From positions 22,208,727 through 22,272,726 of the forward strand of contig NC_080051.1 in assembly GCF_026212465.1 (NCBI RefSeq): DNA of 64,000 bases, written 5' to 3'. Below, piece by piece: positions 24,201 through 35,363 of this stretch (positions are counted from its first letter, which is position 1; each line of letters opens with the position of its first letter). The position numbers were made by a program, and so were the translations under genes. Under the pieces are notes generated by a model. It was not told the DNA's origin. It saw nothing but the letters and a program-made list of their open reading frames with translations, and did not search any database. Source of the stretch: Amaranthus tricolor (taxonomy: Eukaryota; Streptophyta; Magnoliopsida; Caryophyllales; Amaranthaceae).

Positions 24201-27132
24201 TATGAATTTAGGGATCATTTGCCCAAGTGTATTGTTGCCTAAATGGTGCGCGATTTGTGTAGATTAATTGCCACACAAAAAAAAAAAGAAATTAAAATTA
24301 AAAATCAAAAATATTAAAAATTAAAAGTTAAAATCAAAAATAAACTTACTCGATTCCTTTTTTAATTTTTTAAATTTTTATGATTTTTTTATAATTTAAT
24401 TTTGTATTACTTTTTCTTTTTATTTTTTATGCACTAGTGACTTGTATAAGTACGAGGTTACCTCGGTACATTCTTAGCAAACAGTTCTTATAGTTGGGAA
24501 TCTTGGGATTATTGATGATTAATCAAAAGTTGAGATTATTATAGGGAAATCAGTAAAAGGTTGGATTATTCTAGGTAATTTTTCTTTTAAATTTAGCTTT
24601 TTAAATTGTTGAGGCTAATTTTCTGTTGAGTGTAGTTGCCTACACACTGCTACTCATTGGATGTGACTTCATAATGACTGTTTGGTCTTTGATGATTCAT
24701 GATATACATTGTGTTTGGATAACCTGAAAGGAAAGGAAATTAAGGGAAGTGAAGTGCAGGGAAGGGAAGGTAGGGGGAGGGGAGGGGAGGGGAGGAAAGG
24801 GAAGAGGAAGGAAGATGGTTGTGTCTTCCTTCCAAATCTTTCCAATGTTGAAAGTTACTTGCAGTCTAAAATATTAAGGAGTTCTCCTTCCAATTCCCTT
24901 CCCGGCATTTTCTTCCCTTCCTCTGTTGGTATCCAAATGACATAATTGTTATCCGCCCATTTCCCTCCCCATTCTTTCCCTTAATTTTCTCATATCCAAA
25001 CATAGTATTAGTATTAACCTTTATTGGAGATTATTTGGTCAGCTACAAATCTAAGAATGTGGTTTTATATTAATGGGACAATATTAGGGATTTGAGTTTG
25101 CTCATAAATTGAACATGCTGTTGAATGTTGAGTTTGAATGCTCTTGAAATGAAAGTAGATTTGTTTTCTGCATGTATTGGGATCTAGATGAAGAGCGCTG
25201 GGCTGAGTTAGGTGAAACCAAGTATGTTGAGCCTAGCTTAAATGTGGATGTACTAGGTCCAGGTCTTCACCGGTCCATTCCAACATGGTTGGCATTGAGG
25301 TCACCTGCACTTCAATATTACATGTTATTATTGTCCCACTTGTTATCTTTCGTTCTCTTGCCCAACTTATTTTCTGTTTATCTACTTCCTCAGTTCCTCC
25401 GTATTCAAATGGTTGCTATGTTTCTCTGACACAAAATAAGAAATGAAAATTTGGAATTGCCATGTGGTTAAGTGAGGAGGTGATCTTCATTTCAATTCAA
25501 ATGTTAAGAGAAAGAGGGGGTTCTACACCCAAAGGTACACAATTAGGAAATGTTGCAGCTTGCAACTTTTGAGAAATTTTCCAAATACTTGGAGTAGCTT
25601 TCCCTCTGCCCTTCCAGTTGAAGTCATAAGGTAAGCAAGCCTCTCTAGTGAGAGTTCAACAATAGCTACCAATAGATAGAATATGTTTCAACTATCAAAA
25701 TGCATGGCATCCGAGGAAGTACATTTCAACTTCATTTGTAATTTGCTTTTGGCAAACTAGGCTGGACAATAATAGGACTATGCTTTTGAGCCATCTGCTT
25801 TGTATTTGAGGCCAGATTGGATGGGGAATTTGATTGGGCCCTTGCCTGTTTATTATTATTAGAGGAAGTAATTCATTGGTTGTCTTTTCAAGGGATACTT
25901 GTAATAATTTTTGCTTTTGCTTTGGTATAAAAGAGTGTCACAATTTTAAGCTCTGATGTGTATATTCCAGCATTATATTTTGTTCTACTCCTGAAATATC
26001 TTTCAAGATTTTTTGCTTTAGGTTTTCAGCCTTTTTGTACATTTAGGAATAACAGTGTTTTGTTTTGGGAGGTTAACTGAAGATTAACAATACTTATGTT
26101 GTAAATGACCATCAACCTGTAACTTTCATAATGTTTCAGGGCAGATCTAGTTTATTAAATCTTTAGATAATCATTGGGAAAGCTGCCACAAAGTTCTGTG
26201 AAGCTTGAAGGGCTTGTCTGGAGACCAGATTATTGTTAGTTTCAGATAGTGTAATGTGCATGCTTTCCTTCCTCTCTTCTCAATGAGGGATGCAGATGTA
26301 GGAAGAGAAGTTTTATCACAAAGATATAAGAGAATTTCAGTAGTACATATAATTCATTGGCTTTTCAGGAAAGTTGTTAAATAATGTGGTATCTGAAAAG
26401 AATACATGTTTTTGTAGAAAACACTCAATGTCTATATTTTCACGCATCCATTTACCATTTAAGTAAACAATAAGTGGCATCAGGCAGGAATGAAAAATAT
26501 GAAAGAAAATTCGTGAATGAAATGAAGTTTCCTACCATGTCCATTGGGATGTGACTTTACTTCCAACATTACACAACAAAATGTTTCCATTACCACCGTT
26601 TATGGATAGCTACCAAACAGGTCACATAGTAAATCCATAGAACTTGAAAACTTGGTGCTTCTAATCAAATGATCAAACGTATGAGTTTTGTGCAGCTTGT
26701 ATTCCTAATACTTGCCGTCTCATTCATTTACCAGCTTGCTTTATTCGGGGAAATAATAACAGCCCAGAAGGTCATGTATGAGAAATTTGGGGACACCTTC
26801 CTTGCTAATTTTGTATCCAAGGGTTATCTTGCTGCTCACTGCCCCCAAGAGTTGGCTGAGCAGTATCGACAGAAATTGCAGGTGATGAAAACTCTTGCTG
26901 ATAGCTGATGTTCAGTGTATTGTATGGCTTAGGTTTCTCCTAATTCTTATTGCCTGGAACCTAGTTGGTGCCTTTTCTATTCTGGTTTCCATGTCTTCTC
27001 TACAAGTTTCTCCTAATCAGTGCATTATATGTACTTTTACAGAGTAATGACACCAAAGCTTTTAAATTGTTCTACCAGTCCCTCATCGAAAGTTTAAGAC
27101 AACAGCAGAATGGAAGCCTTGTTTTCAGATAG
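18228..27132 (+). CDS. PSD: Exportin-T (PAUSED), tRNA nuclear export receptor
   Basis: Complete gene for the plant exportin-T orthologue, an importin-beta family karyopherin that exports tRNA from the nucleus with Ran-GTP. Thirteen exons give one continuous frame: 18228-19982, 20071-20160, 20246-20335, 20415-20519, 20815-20874, 22126-22188, 22274-22369, 22539-22703, 22962-23135, 23229-23294, 23370-23468, 26735-26881, 27043-27132. All introns are GT-AG, and every exon is a multiple of three. The product is 999 aa from ATG 18228, or 991 aa from ATG 18252. The second ATG (MDDLEKAIL) has a stronger context and matches the usual start of the family, which is about 990 aa. Landmarks are KSVFTMMCYEVV (94-105), NKLAQVLVTLIYFEYPLIW (122-140), GSHIFE, HKDITVRKACVQIF, LFGEIITAQKVMYEKFG and the terminal QNGSLVFR. 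The first exon alone encodes 585 residues. Intron 11 is 3266 bp and carries MITEs. No disabling change was seen. Confidence 0.96.
21274..21528. mobile_element. Stowaway-type MITE in PSD intron 5
   Basis: The inverted ends TTCTATTCACTAAAAATGGG and CCCATTTTCAGTGAATAAG enclose the family interior (AATGAATCTAACAAGATCTT-like and TTTATAGATTAAGAATAAAA words). It lies in the 1251-bp intron between the exons at 20815-20874 and 22126-22188, so it must be spliced out of PSD transcripts. Confidence 0.65.
23590..23648. repeat. Trinucleotide-like tract in PSD intron 11
   Basis: Irregular repeats of GTC, ATC and GTT triplets. It is intronic and of no evident function. Confidence 0.6.
24124..24585. mobile_element. 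Mutator-type MITE (GGAAAAATTACC family) in PSD intron 11
   Basis: The left arm GGAAAATTTACTTAAAATAA runs through TGATTAACCATGAATAATAT. It is inverted on the right by GATTAATCAAAAGTTGAG and TCTAGGTAATTTTTCT. The flanking 9-mers TTCAAATCT and TTTAAATTT differ only by two C/T changes, consistent with an old 9-bp target duplication. The AT-rich middle has no gene. Confidence 0.75.
24706..25008. mobile_element. Foldback MITE with purine-rich arm in PSD intron 11
   Basis: The end GTGTTTGGATA at 24711 is inverted as TATCCAAACATAGTAT at 24993-25008. The left arm is purine-rich (GGGAAG/GAGGGG), the right arm pyrimidine-rich. Elements with similar TTGTTTGG...CAAACATAATG ends lie at about 30120-30350 and 48528-48832. 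A small Gly/Arg/Glu-rich frame here is produced by the purine tract. Confidence 0.55.
24758..24800 (+). other. G-rich tract with quadruplex potential
   Basis: Multiple runs of three to five G separated by one to four bases, on the sense strand of PSD intron 11, can in principle form a G-quadruplex in the pre-mRNA. This is a structural prediction from the run pattern only. Confidence 0.6.
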
Positions 27133-27620
27133 TATTCTCAAAGGAGGATATTTATAGTTTTGTTCCATGTCATTTTGTTTACCGTTATAGCTCCGCTTTT
27201 TTCTGCACAGGTCAGTTATTCTTGTTTTTGAACTCATATTTTGACGATACTATTTTCTTTGGCAAATTTCCTTATGCAGTCCTTTATGTCATTTCACATT
27301 GCAGGTTTCTTTTCTTTGCTGTAAATTAAATATTTTTTAAGTTTATCATTTGGTTTCGAGGTAATATATCATATCACCTGAACGTTTTTTCTGCATTATT
27401 TTCTCCCAAGTACCAAACCTTGGAGTCGGAGCTAATTTTTGGTTCTCCGTTGAACAGGTGTAAGTTCCTGGAAGCAGTTTTGACTGGTATGATACGGAAA
27501 GCTAAAGACATCGTTTTGATATTACAATGGAAAGATGCTGATTTTCCGAGGCCAAATCAACTTACTATTTGTCATCAGTGAGTTCGCATTTAGCTATGAA
27601 TTAATTGTTAATTTTAGCTG
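27133..27620 (+). other. Presumed 3' UTR region of PSD
   Basis: The 480 bp after the PSD stop codon keep moderate base composition. They contain acceptor-like TTGAACAG at about 27458, so the 3' UTR may be spliced. No confident polyadenylation site can be chosen. A 14-G run follows at 27703-27716. Confidence 0.35.
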
Positions 27621-29275
27621 CGTTGGTTAGATGTGTTGGATAAGTATATCTTTCGATTTGTTGTGCCATTTGGAGATGTAAGAAAAAATAACCGGAAAAA
27701 GAGGGGGGGGGGGGGGATGATGCAAGCAAGTGTACTTGAGGTTCATTACTCTATTAGTGGTTAGCGGAAAATTCAGTACTTTGGGAGAGATATCCAAGAA
27801 TTCGAAATCCATTGAAAATTTTACGGCACATGTTAAATGAAATCATACAAAGGCATTTTTTGAATTTGTAGAAATGTGTGATGTTAAAAATCTCACATGG
27901 ATATGAACGTCACAAGTCACGACATAATCATTTCTCGATCTCTACATAGGTCAGATTGCATGTATACGCTAAAATCATGCATTTGAAGACATGTGTTTGT
28001 CTGAGCACCCCTATAACTTATTCGAACAAGCCCAAGCATGATACCATTGGAAGATACTCTGTGCTTGTTCTAACTACATATGACGCGTCCAAAACGGAGT
28101 TGTGCTTGATCACTTTTAGATCTAAAACATTTGTCCCAATAGTAATTGATTGCCCGAGCATGTGCCTCCTTCAAGTTAGGCTTACAGCCTTGAACCTTTT
28201 TATATGCTCGGTCTAGAAAACCTCCACATCCTTCTCGCTTTTGCCTTGCTTGCCCTAGCAATGGCCCAAGCGACCAACCCTTTTACTCTTGATGCTTGCT
28301 TTGTAGTGGCGATTCTTGACACTTGAAATAATATCTGTTTCTCCTTCATCTAAACACAAATGTTGTTGAAGGCTCACCCTGGCCCTTTGCCCAAGTTCTT
28401 CTTGGGAAATAGGTGGGATAAGGTGGTTTGCTTTGGAAACCCTTCCATTCGCTTTCTAATCCTATTTTTACAAACAAATATGGTCAATTTCTATTGTACA
28501 TTACATACCACCCATCTTTTAGTAAAAGATGTGGAATTTCGTCGAGATGCTATCATGCATTCATGCTACGTGACATTGTACTTTTCTCTTTAGATGCAAT
28601 ATACTTCTTATTTTGAGAAAAATATCATTATGTATCTATCTTATTTTTTTTATTCCTAATATTCTCTTTCTTTTATTTAATTTGCACCTAATTTTATTAT
28701 GTGTTGTCCTATCTCTTTATATACTTTTTTTCTAGTATGGTTCCTAAGTATCGTTGACAAATTTATTTTTTCTTTTGATTTCATCTATTCATTTCACGCC
28801 TCACTTGATATACCAACTATAAATTAGTACTTATTTGGAGGAAGTATTTCACTTGTCCCATTTGAATACATTGAATATGCTTTATACACCTTATCATACC
28901 GAATTTAACTTTTTTACTTTTTGATTTTGCTCAAATTAAATGATGTTTGATAAATGTGACATATTTTTGTAAGATTTACCTTAATTTATTATGTCGAATT
29001 TATTTTTTTTATTTTTTTCCTAACGTTGACCTTTTGTACTCTTCAGTCTTATAAAACAAAATTTTTATAAAGATGTGTTCCAATATTATCGGTCAATAAT
29101 AGATAGGACAAAGATGGAATAAAGTGAACGTGTTCAAACCAAACGCTTAAAACAAAAAATAAAAGTATAATGGACGAGAGATTTATTTTACATACCTAAT
29201 TTTTGTGGGCATTCACTAGGCTTTTTTGATCATCCATCCGGCTTTGTGTGAGGTGTATATCTGTTAGCATTTTAT
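27621..29275. other. Intergenic; unclassified GC-richer repeat-like block 27950-28590
   Basis: The block 27950-28590 has a less AT-biased composition and short frames on both strands without recognisable domains. It looks like a retroelement fragment, but I cannot name it. The remainder is T-rich. Confidence 0.35.
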
Positions 29276-29815
29276 GAGTTTATTGACTTTAAAATAAAAA
29301 ATTTATATTTTTATAATTTATATTCATTGGTTTATTAAATTCATATATAAGGTGTCTTTTGTAGTAATAAGATCACCATAAACAAATTTGTATTAATTTT
29401 TATGCTTGAGTTTATTGACTTTAAAATAAGAAATTTATATTTTTATAATTTATATTCATTGGCTATTAAATTCATATATAAGGTGTCTTTTGTAGTAATA
29501 AGATCACCATAAACAAATTTGTATTAATTTTTATGCTTGAGTTCATTGACTTTAAAATAAGAAATTTATATTTTTATAATTTATATTCATTGGGCTATTA
29601 AATTCATATATAAGGTGTCTATTGTAGTAATAAGATCACCATAAACAAATTTGTATTAATTTTTATGCTTGAGTGCTTATGAGTTTATTGACTTTAAAAT
29701 AAGAAATTTATATTTTTATAATTTATATTCATTGGGCTATTAAATTCATATATAAGGTGTCTTTTGTAGTAATAAGATCACCATAAACAATAATTTGTAT
29801 TTATTTTTATGCTCG
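29276..29815. repeat. Tandem array of four roughly 132-bp units
   Basis: Units start at GAGTTTATTGACTTT 29276, 29408, 29539 (GAGTTCATTG) and 29681. They share words such as AAGGTGTCTTTTGTAGTAAT and AAGATCACCATAAACAA. The third-to-fourth step is about 142 bp because of an extra GAGTGCTTAT. Identity between units is very high, so the expansion looks recent. No coding capacity. Confidence 0.92.
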
Positions 29816-30119
29816 AGTTTATTTTGAGTTGATTCATATTATTTTTAAACCGACTAAATTTTAACTCATTTAAACACCTCTAGAAAACACTAGTTTTGCA
29901 AGTAAGAATAGATTAATTAAGTACTCCCTCAATCCCCTTGAAATTACAACATGGGCATATCTATGAAACAAATAATAAATATTTGTACGTTTATTAAATT
30001 TGTGTAGATTATATTAAAAAAAATAATAGAACTTATGAATGCAAATTTAAGAACATAAAGGAAGCAGAGGCAAAGAGAAGGAAGGAAAAGTTAGGGAAGA
30101 GAAATGAAGGTAAACCTTT

Positions 30120-30350
30120 ATTGTTTGTTTGGGGGAGAAGGAAATGTAAAGAAAGGGGTCAGGCTAATGTGTGTTTTAATTTCCCTTCAAATCTTTTCAT
30201 CTTAAAAAAATTTTAACCTAAACAAAACTTTATTCGCACTTTCCTTTAAAATTCATCCTCTTCTTTTTTTATATACAAAGAAGGGATTCTTTATCCCTTT
30301 GAATTCTTCTATTTCCTTTCTCGCTATTTTCTTCTATTCAAACATAATGA
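30120..30350. mobile_element. Possible foldback MITE with CAAACATAATG end
   Basis: It runs from TTATTGTTTGTTTGGGGGAG to CTATTCAAACATAATG, with a purine-rich left and pyrimidine-rich right half. The plan is the same as at 24706-25008. Boundaries are approximate. Confidence 0.4.
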
Positions 30351-30398
30351 AAAAATATCATAAAGTCAAAGTGATAGACTAGAATACTAAAATTAGCT

Positions 30399-30642
30399 AG
30401 TCTCTTGAGAGACCGTCTCTCATATCTTAAGCCCAGCTCATTAAAGATTATTGTCTACTTATCGTATTTTTAATGTCTACTTACATTATTCTTAATACTT
30501 ACTTATCGTATACTTAATATTTATTTTTAATATCTTAAATGTCTACTTAAATTTTAATGTCTATTTACAATATTTTAAAAAAATATATAATGGATCGGCA
30601 CAATTAGAAATGGTCTTTAAAAAAGACTGTCTCTCACAATTT
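30399..30642. mobile_element. GAGACCGTCTC-type foldback MITE with internal short repeats
   Basis: The left end CTCTTGAGAGACCGTCTCTC and the right end AAAGACTGTCTCTCAC are inverted relatives. Between them the word TAATGTCTACTTA(TC/CA) recurs about five times at roughly 20-35-bp spacing. Related ends occur at 36348-36475, 45658 and 50316-50956. Confidence 0.6.
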
Positions 30643-31273
30643 TAAAGTGATATAGGGAGAGTATATGACATTGTCCATGTCAATGTTTTTTGAATAAGGT
30701 TTTGGCATTACATTTAGTCGTAATGGGACAATTTTCTAAATTCTTCCTGTTCGACATTGATATTCATAAATCAAAATCATACTTTTTGAAGATAAATAAA
30801 TAGAATGGTATAATACACATATTAATGCGTGTTGAAATTAAGTCAGCCGTAAATTATTGAATTTGTTTTGAGGTTCAGATCTCCTTTTTTTTCCTCTTTT
30901 CTGGAACAACCCTATTTTCTTGTATTCACATAAATAAACTAACGAGGGAGGATCACTTCACTATTTCCTTGGACTTATGTTCTTCTCTTCCTATTTCAAG
31001 TAGTTGATCATATCTCAATTCAATCAATATAGAGTTTAAGCTTACATGCTTTACTTTTTAAAATTTTATATTAGAGATAAAGTAGGAATTTTAGATTGAG
31101 GGGTTAAAAATTTTCATATCAATTAACTAACATCACTAACGGTTCGTTTGGTTAACGGTACTAATTAGTAGTAATGAGAATGATTTGTAGTGTAAATTTT
31201 TATGATTTGCATCATGCTACTCCCAAGGTAATTAAAATTTGATCATAAAAAAATTTTTTTTTTTCACAAATTT

Positions 31274-32432
31274 CACTACAAAAAGAATTGAATTTGGAGA
31301 CAAAAACCATTTTTGAGGAGAGAAGTTTAGTGACAAAGATTTTTTGTAGCCAAATTTGTCGCTAAATTATTTTCTAATTTAATAAATTTAAATTTCAGAG
31401 AAATGGGCGGGAAAAGGTGAAATTTATTAGTAAAAAACGTTTAGCGACAAAGTGTTTGTCGCCAACTTTGTCGAACACTTTGTCGCTTAACTATTTCCCA
31501 AATTCAAAATGGGCAAATTTTAGCGATAAGCTTGGCGACAAAGCTTTTGTCGCTAACGTTTTTTCTCGGATTTTAAATACGTACTTCAATCCCTTTCTCA
31601 TTTCATTTTTAAACCTATTCTCCTTCTTCTTCAACTTCTCTCTACTTAATAACTTTTCTCCTCCTTCTCTCTATTCTTACCACTCAATTGGCGACTTTTT
31701 GGCGTTTTTCAGGTGAAAAATCTTGCCTTTCCATAGGTAATCTTACTCTTTAACTATTTTTTTTATTGTTCTTGTAGACTTTTAACATGCATTGTTTATG
31801 TTTTTGTTTTATGTCGAATTTGATTCAATTCTTTTGTTTTATGTCGATTTTTGTCCATTTTTTTGTCTCAATTTAGTTCATGATGATGTTGTTGTTGTTC
31901 TTCTTCTTCTTTTCATTTTCTGTCCAATTTTTTTTATGTTGATTTTGATGTTATTTTTTTCGAAATTTTGTCCAGCCTTGGTAGATCTGGTGGATCGCAT
32001 GATTTCCGCAGCGGTGATAGTCGCTCTAGTCGTAGTGGTTATTACTAATTTTTTTATTTAGACATTGATTATTGTATATACATTAATGTAAACAATTATT
32101 TTTGTAATATATATCTAACTTTTGATTAATAATCAATTTAATCATATAATTTTAATTTAATTATTTTTGTTGATTATGTATAATTTTTGAGTATTATTTA
32201 TAAAAAAAATAAGTGAATATTTGTTATTATTGTTAAATAATAATAGTAAAAATTACTATACTATTTAATAATAATGACAAATATTCTTTTTTATATAACT
32301 TGGAAATAAATTAGCGACAAAATGCTTTTTTAGCGACAAAAGGTTTTGTCGCCTATTTTGTCGCTAAACCCCGTTTGCGACAAAATAAGTGACAACAACC
32401 GTTTGTCGTTAAATGCTTTTGTATTTGCTGTG
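31274..32432. mobile_element. Non-autonomous CACTA element, 1159 bp
   Basis: It starts CACTACAAAAAGAATTG and ends with the imperfect inverse TTTGTATTTGCTGTG. TTT trinucleotides flank it (31271-31273 and 32433-32435), the 3-bp duplication expected for CACTA elements. Both subterminal regions carry several TTTAGCGACAAA/TTTGTCGCTAAA motifs in both orientations, as in transposase-binding arrays. The middle has a pyrimidine-rich promoter-like stretch. A short coding-like remnant, read RSGGSHDFRSGDSRSSRSGYY before a stop, lies at about 31983-32049. No transposase domain remains. Confidence 0.85.
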
Positions 32433-33031
32433 TTTCCATTACCACCTAATACCACATGGTCAAATGATAATGCATTGGAATGAATTTTGTCAAAAAAATG
32501 AGATTATCGAAAGAGAATAAACATCACCATTAAATTTATCAAGAGATATTTCTATAAAAATTACACTAACTTTTAATTACCATTCCCACTATTTAATACT
32601 AATTACCAAATGGCTCTAACAATTTTTTAGGAGAGGGGAAATAATATTGCCATGAGCTAAAAGTATTTGAATGATTTTATTATACTGATAGCAAGACCAA
32701 TGTACAATTATTATGACTCTAATATGCGTGGTCTTAGAATAATTTGTAGGCCATAACTCTATAATGTTGCATTTTTACTGATTATTAAGAGTGGGCGGTG
32801 ATCGACTTTCTCCCACTAGCAGCGCTTTACCCTAAACCCTATAATAGATGTCAGTTAACCATTAATTTAGTTGATAAAATTAATAGATATCGAGTAATAG
32901 AAAGTTAAAACTTCTTAAGTATAATTTGCTATTTATTATGAATCAAACATATGACAAAACAATTGAGAAAACCAAAAAGGCTAAAAACTTGCTCCATACG
33001 GGCTTTAAATGGTTTTATTATTATTATTATA
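32433..33031. other. Intergenic AT-rich region
   Basis: No gene or clear element boundary is seen. Confidence 0.4.
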
Positions 33032-33278
33032 CTCTCTTTGTTCCGCTTAATTTGTACTTCTTTTCATTTTAGTTTGTCTCACTCATTTTGTACCATTTCT
33101 TCTTTTTTCGTAATGATCTCATTTTCTTCTTTAAATCTCATCTACAAACTTATTTTTTCTCTCCATCTTAACCACTCATTTCTATCTTCCACTCTTGTCT
33201 AATTCTCCAACCTAATTTCGCTTTCCACTAAATTTCACCCAAAATGATTTGGATGTAGACTCGTAGGGAAGGAGAGAG
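33032..33278. mobile_element. Stowaway-like MITE, 247 bp
   Basis: The left end CTCTCTTTGTTCCGC and the right end AGGGAAGGAGAGAG are imperfect inverses. TA flanks both sides (33030-33031 and 33279-33280). The 83-codon hydrophobic frame across it is not a gene. Confidence 0.7.
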
Positions 33279-33766
33279 TATTTGCTTAAATATGATGTAT
33301 TATGCTATAGATTTATAATTGTCAATAGTCTAATAATCTGATTATAATCAACCATCACTAAGCTAGCTTATAAAAAATTATAATCATATACATATTTATT
33401 TCTTAAGGGCCTATAAATTAATTTCGCTCAGAGCTATTAAAATTTTCAAGACGACCCTTAATATACAATATAAAATTATTTTAGAGTATTATTTTTTCTA
33501 ATTAAGTTTTTAAGTTGACTCTTATTGTACACTTTGTTTGTCATTTTATCATTTTATCATTTTATTTATGAATAGGGACACCCGTGTATTAAAGGACAAC
33601 TAAAGCCAAAAGTGAGTGTCCCTCTCCCCCATTTTGGCTTGTTTAATGAGGCTCTTAATGTGTAGGCAAATTGTTGAATCCGCAACTTGATGCTTGAGTT
33701 ACTTTCCCTATCACTAAAGCAATTACAATTTATTGTGATAATATTCGTGTCATATACCTATATCGT

Positions 33767-34164
33767 CACTACAACATATCATATTTTTAGTGCAATATAT
33801 TTAGTGAATTCATTTTTAGTGCAATATATTTAGTGAATTCAATTTAAATGTTATTATTTTAAATTTTTAATGGTATATATTGTGAATTTAATAATATTTA
33901 TTAGACACTTTAGCAACAAAATAAAAAATCATACTAAAGTTTTTTACGACGTAAAATCTAGTGACATTTCTCATAAATGTCACTATAGGTTATAGTAACA
34001 ATTATATATATCACTAAAGACCAAATAAAGTGTCGCTAAATCACTTTAAAGTGAAATTTAAATAAAAACCAATGATTATTACTAAAAATTATAAATCAAC
34101 GATATTTTTTAATTACTTGCGGAAATATAATTTTTATTTGTAGTTTAATTTTTTTTTTGTAGTG
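33767..34164. mobile_element. CACTA-like MITE, 398 bp, intact relative of the nested one
   Basis: It starts CACTACAACATATC and ends TTTTTTGTAGTG. The 26-base phrase at about 33785 (TTTTTAGTGCAATATATTTA onward) is repeated directly. Interior motifs (AAATCATACTAAAG, AATAAAGTGTCGCTAAATC, AAACCAATGATTATTAC) are shared with 4170-8942 and 52221-56225, which define the family. No target duplication could be recognised. Confidence 0.6.
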
Positions 34165-34210
34165 AGTACTTGTTCATCATTAGTGACTAAACATATATAT
34201 TGAACTTATT

Positions 34211-34384
34211 ATTAACCTTGTCCGTGAGAAAGTTAGAGGTGGTGAAGTTTATGATTATAATGTTCCTTCAAGATGTCATATTGCTGATATTCTAAATAAA
34301 GGACTTCCCTGTGTTTTCTTCAATAATTTTCGGAACAATCTTAGTGTTTACAAGCAACTCGAATCCACGACAGGGGTGCAATAG
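34211..34384 (+). pseudogene. C-terminal tail of a copia polyprotein (RNase H end)
   Basis: An open 57-codon stretch ends in TAG. It reads HFVREKV-like LVREKVRGGE, then VPSRCHIADILNKGLP and FRNNLSVYKQLE. This is the usual end of copia RNase H (xVPSxxQxADIxTKxLP). Nothing upstream continues the frame, so only the tail survives. The Stowaway MITE at 34399 follows directly. The orientation is opposite to the copia fragment at 42979-45007, so they are separate elements. Confidence 0.8.
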
Positions 34385-34398
34385 TCTAATAGAATATA

Positions 34399-34656
34399 TT
34401 TTCTCCTATTCATCATAAGTGTCCTATTTGCTTGTTGGACACTATTCATTTTTTACTCTAAATTTGTATTTTATTATTAATTTATAACTTAAAACATAAT
34501 CAAGTGGGATCTTGTTTGATTCGTTCAATGCAAGGATTATTTATATCAACTTTTCATAATTTTTAATTATGCACAATTAGAGATATTAAAGATTGAATAA
34601 GTATATTAGATAGAGTGCATAAAACAAATAAGACACTTGTGGTGAATAGAAGGGAG
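34399..34656. mobile_element. Stowaway-type MITE, 258 bp
   Basis: The left end TTCTCCTATTCATCATAAG is the inverse of the right end CACTTGTGGTGAATAGAAGG. TA flanks it. The interior matches 8554-8810 (AACATAATCAAGTGGGATCT and AATTTTTAATTATGC words). Confidence 0.8.
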
Positions 34657-34724
34657 TATATTATTATTGTCAAAAAAAATCAATTGTAAATTAAATAGTT
34701 TGATGGACTCTTTAATTTACTCAA

Positions 34725-34839
<115 letters not shown>

Positions 34840-35224
34840 CATTATGAATGAAAAATAGCACGATAAACATTTGTATGAGTGATATGTCTAAGCCATGAGT
34901 AATACATATAGGAGCTAGTAGGGTCCTCATTCTCCCATTCTTACATTACTTGTCATTCCCTTGTATGCGTTTTAAATGAGCAAGAGCATATATAAGAACA
35001 TGCATTACACCAACTCAACGGTCCATGTTATGATGATGAGTATGTAGGTGACATTGATTCATTCTAATCTTAGCTTATCCTTGGAACATGTTTATGCTTG
35101 TCCTTTTACTTGAGTTTTGATGATCATTATGTCATGTCTATTATTTATTGACGGACCACCATTTACTTTTGACATCTTGCTTCATTACTCAAGTTTACCT
35201 CTCGTACAAATTCAGTCCTAACGT

Positions 35225-35363
35225 CTCGTGTCACGCGTAAATCAGATCGATCATCACATTCACAACTTGTCTTCTGTGGCCCTTAGGCGGAGCTCTCGTG
35301 TCACGCGTAAATCAGATCGATCATCACATTCACAGCTTGTCTTCTGTGGCCCTTAGGCGGAGC
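35225..35363. repeat. Tandem duplication of a 70-bp unit
   Basis: The unit starting CTCGTGTCACGCGTAAATC and ending CTTAGGCGGAGC occurs twice (35225-35294 and 35295-35363) with a single A/G difference. It is GC-richer than its surroundings. Origin unknown. Confidence 0.92.

Noticed and set aside
29276..29815. CRISPR-like reading of the repeat array
   Set aside because: Units are contiguous 132-bp tandem copies with no short repeat/unique spacer pattern, and the genome is eukaryotic.
31417..31716. 99-codon frame inside the CACTA element
   Set aside because: It runs through subterminal GCGACAAA motifs and a pyrimidine-rich leader; no transposase similarity.
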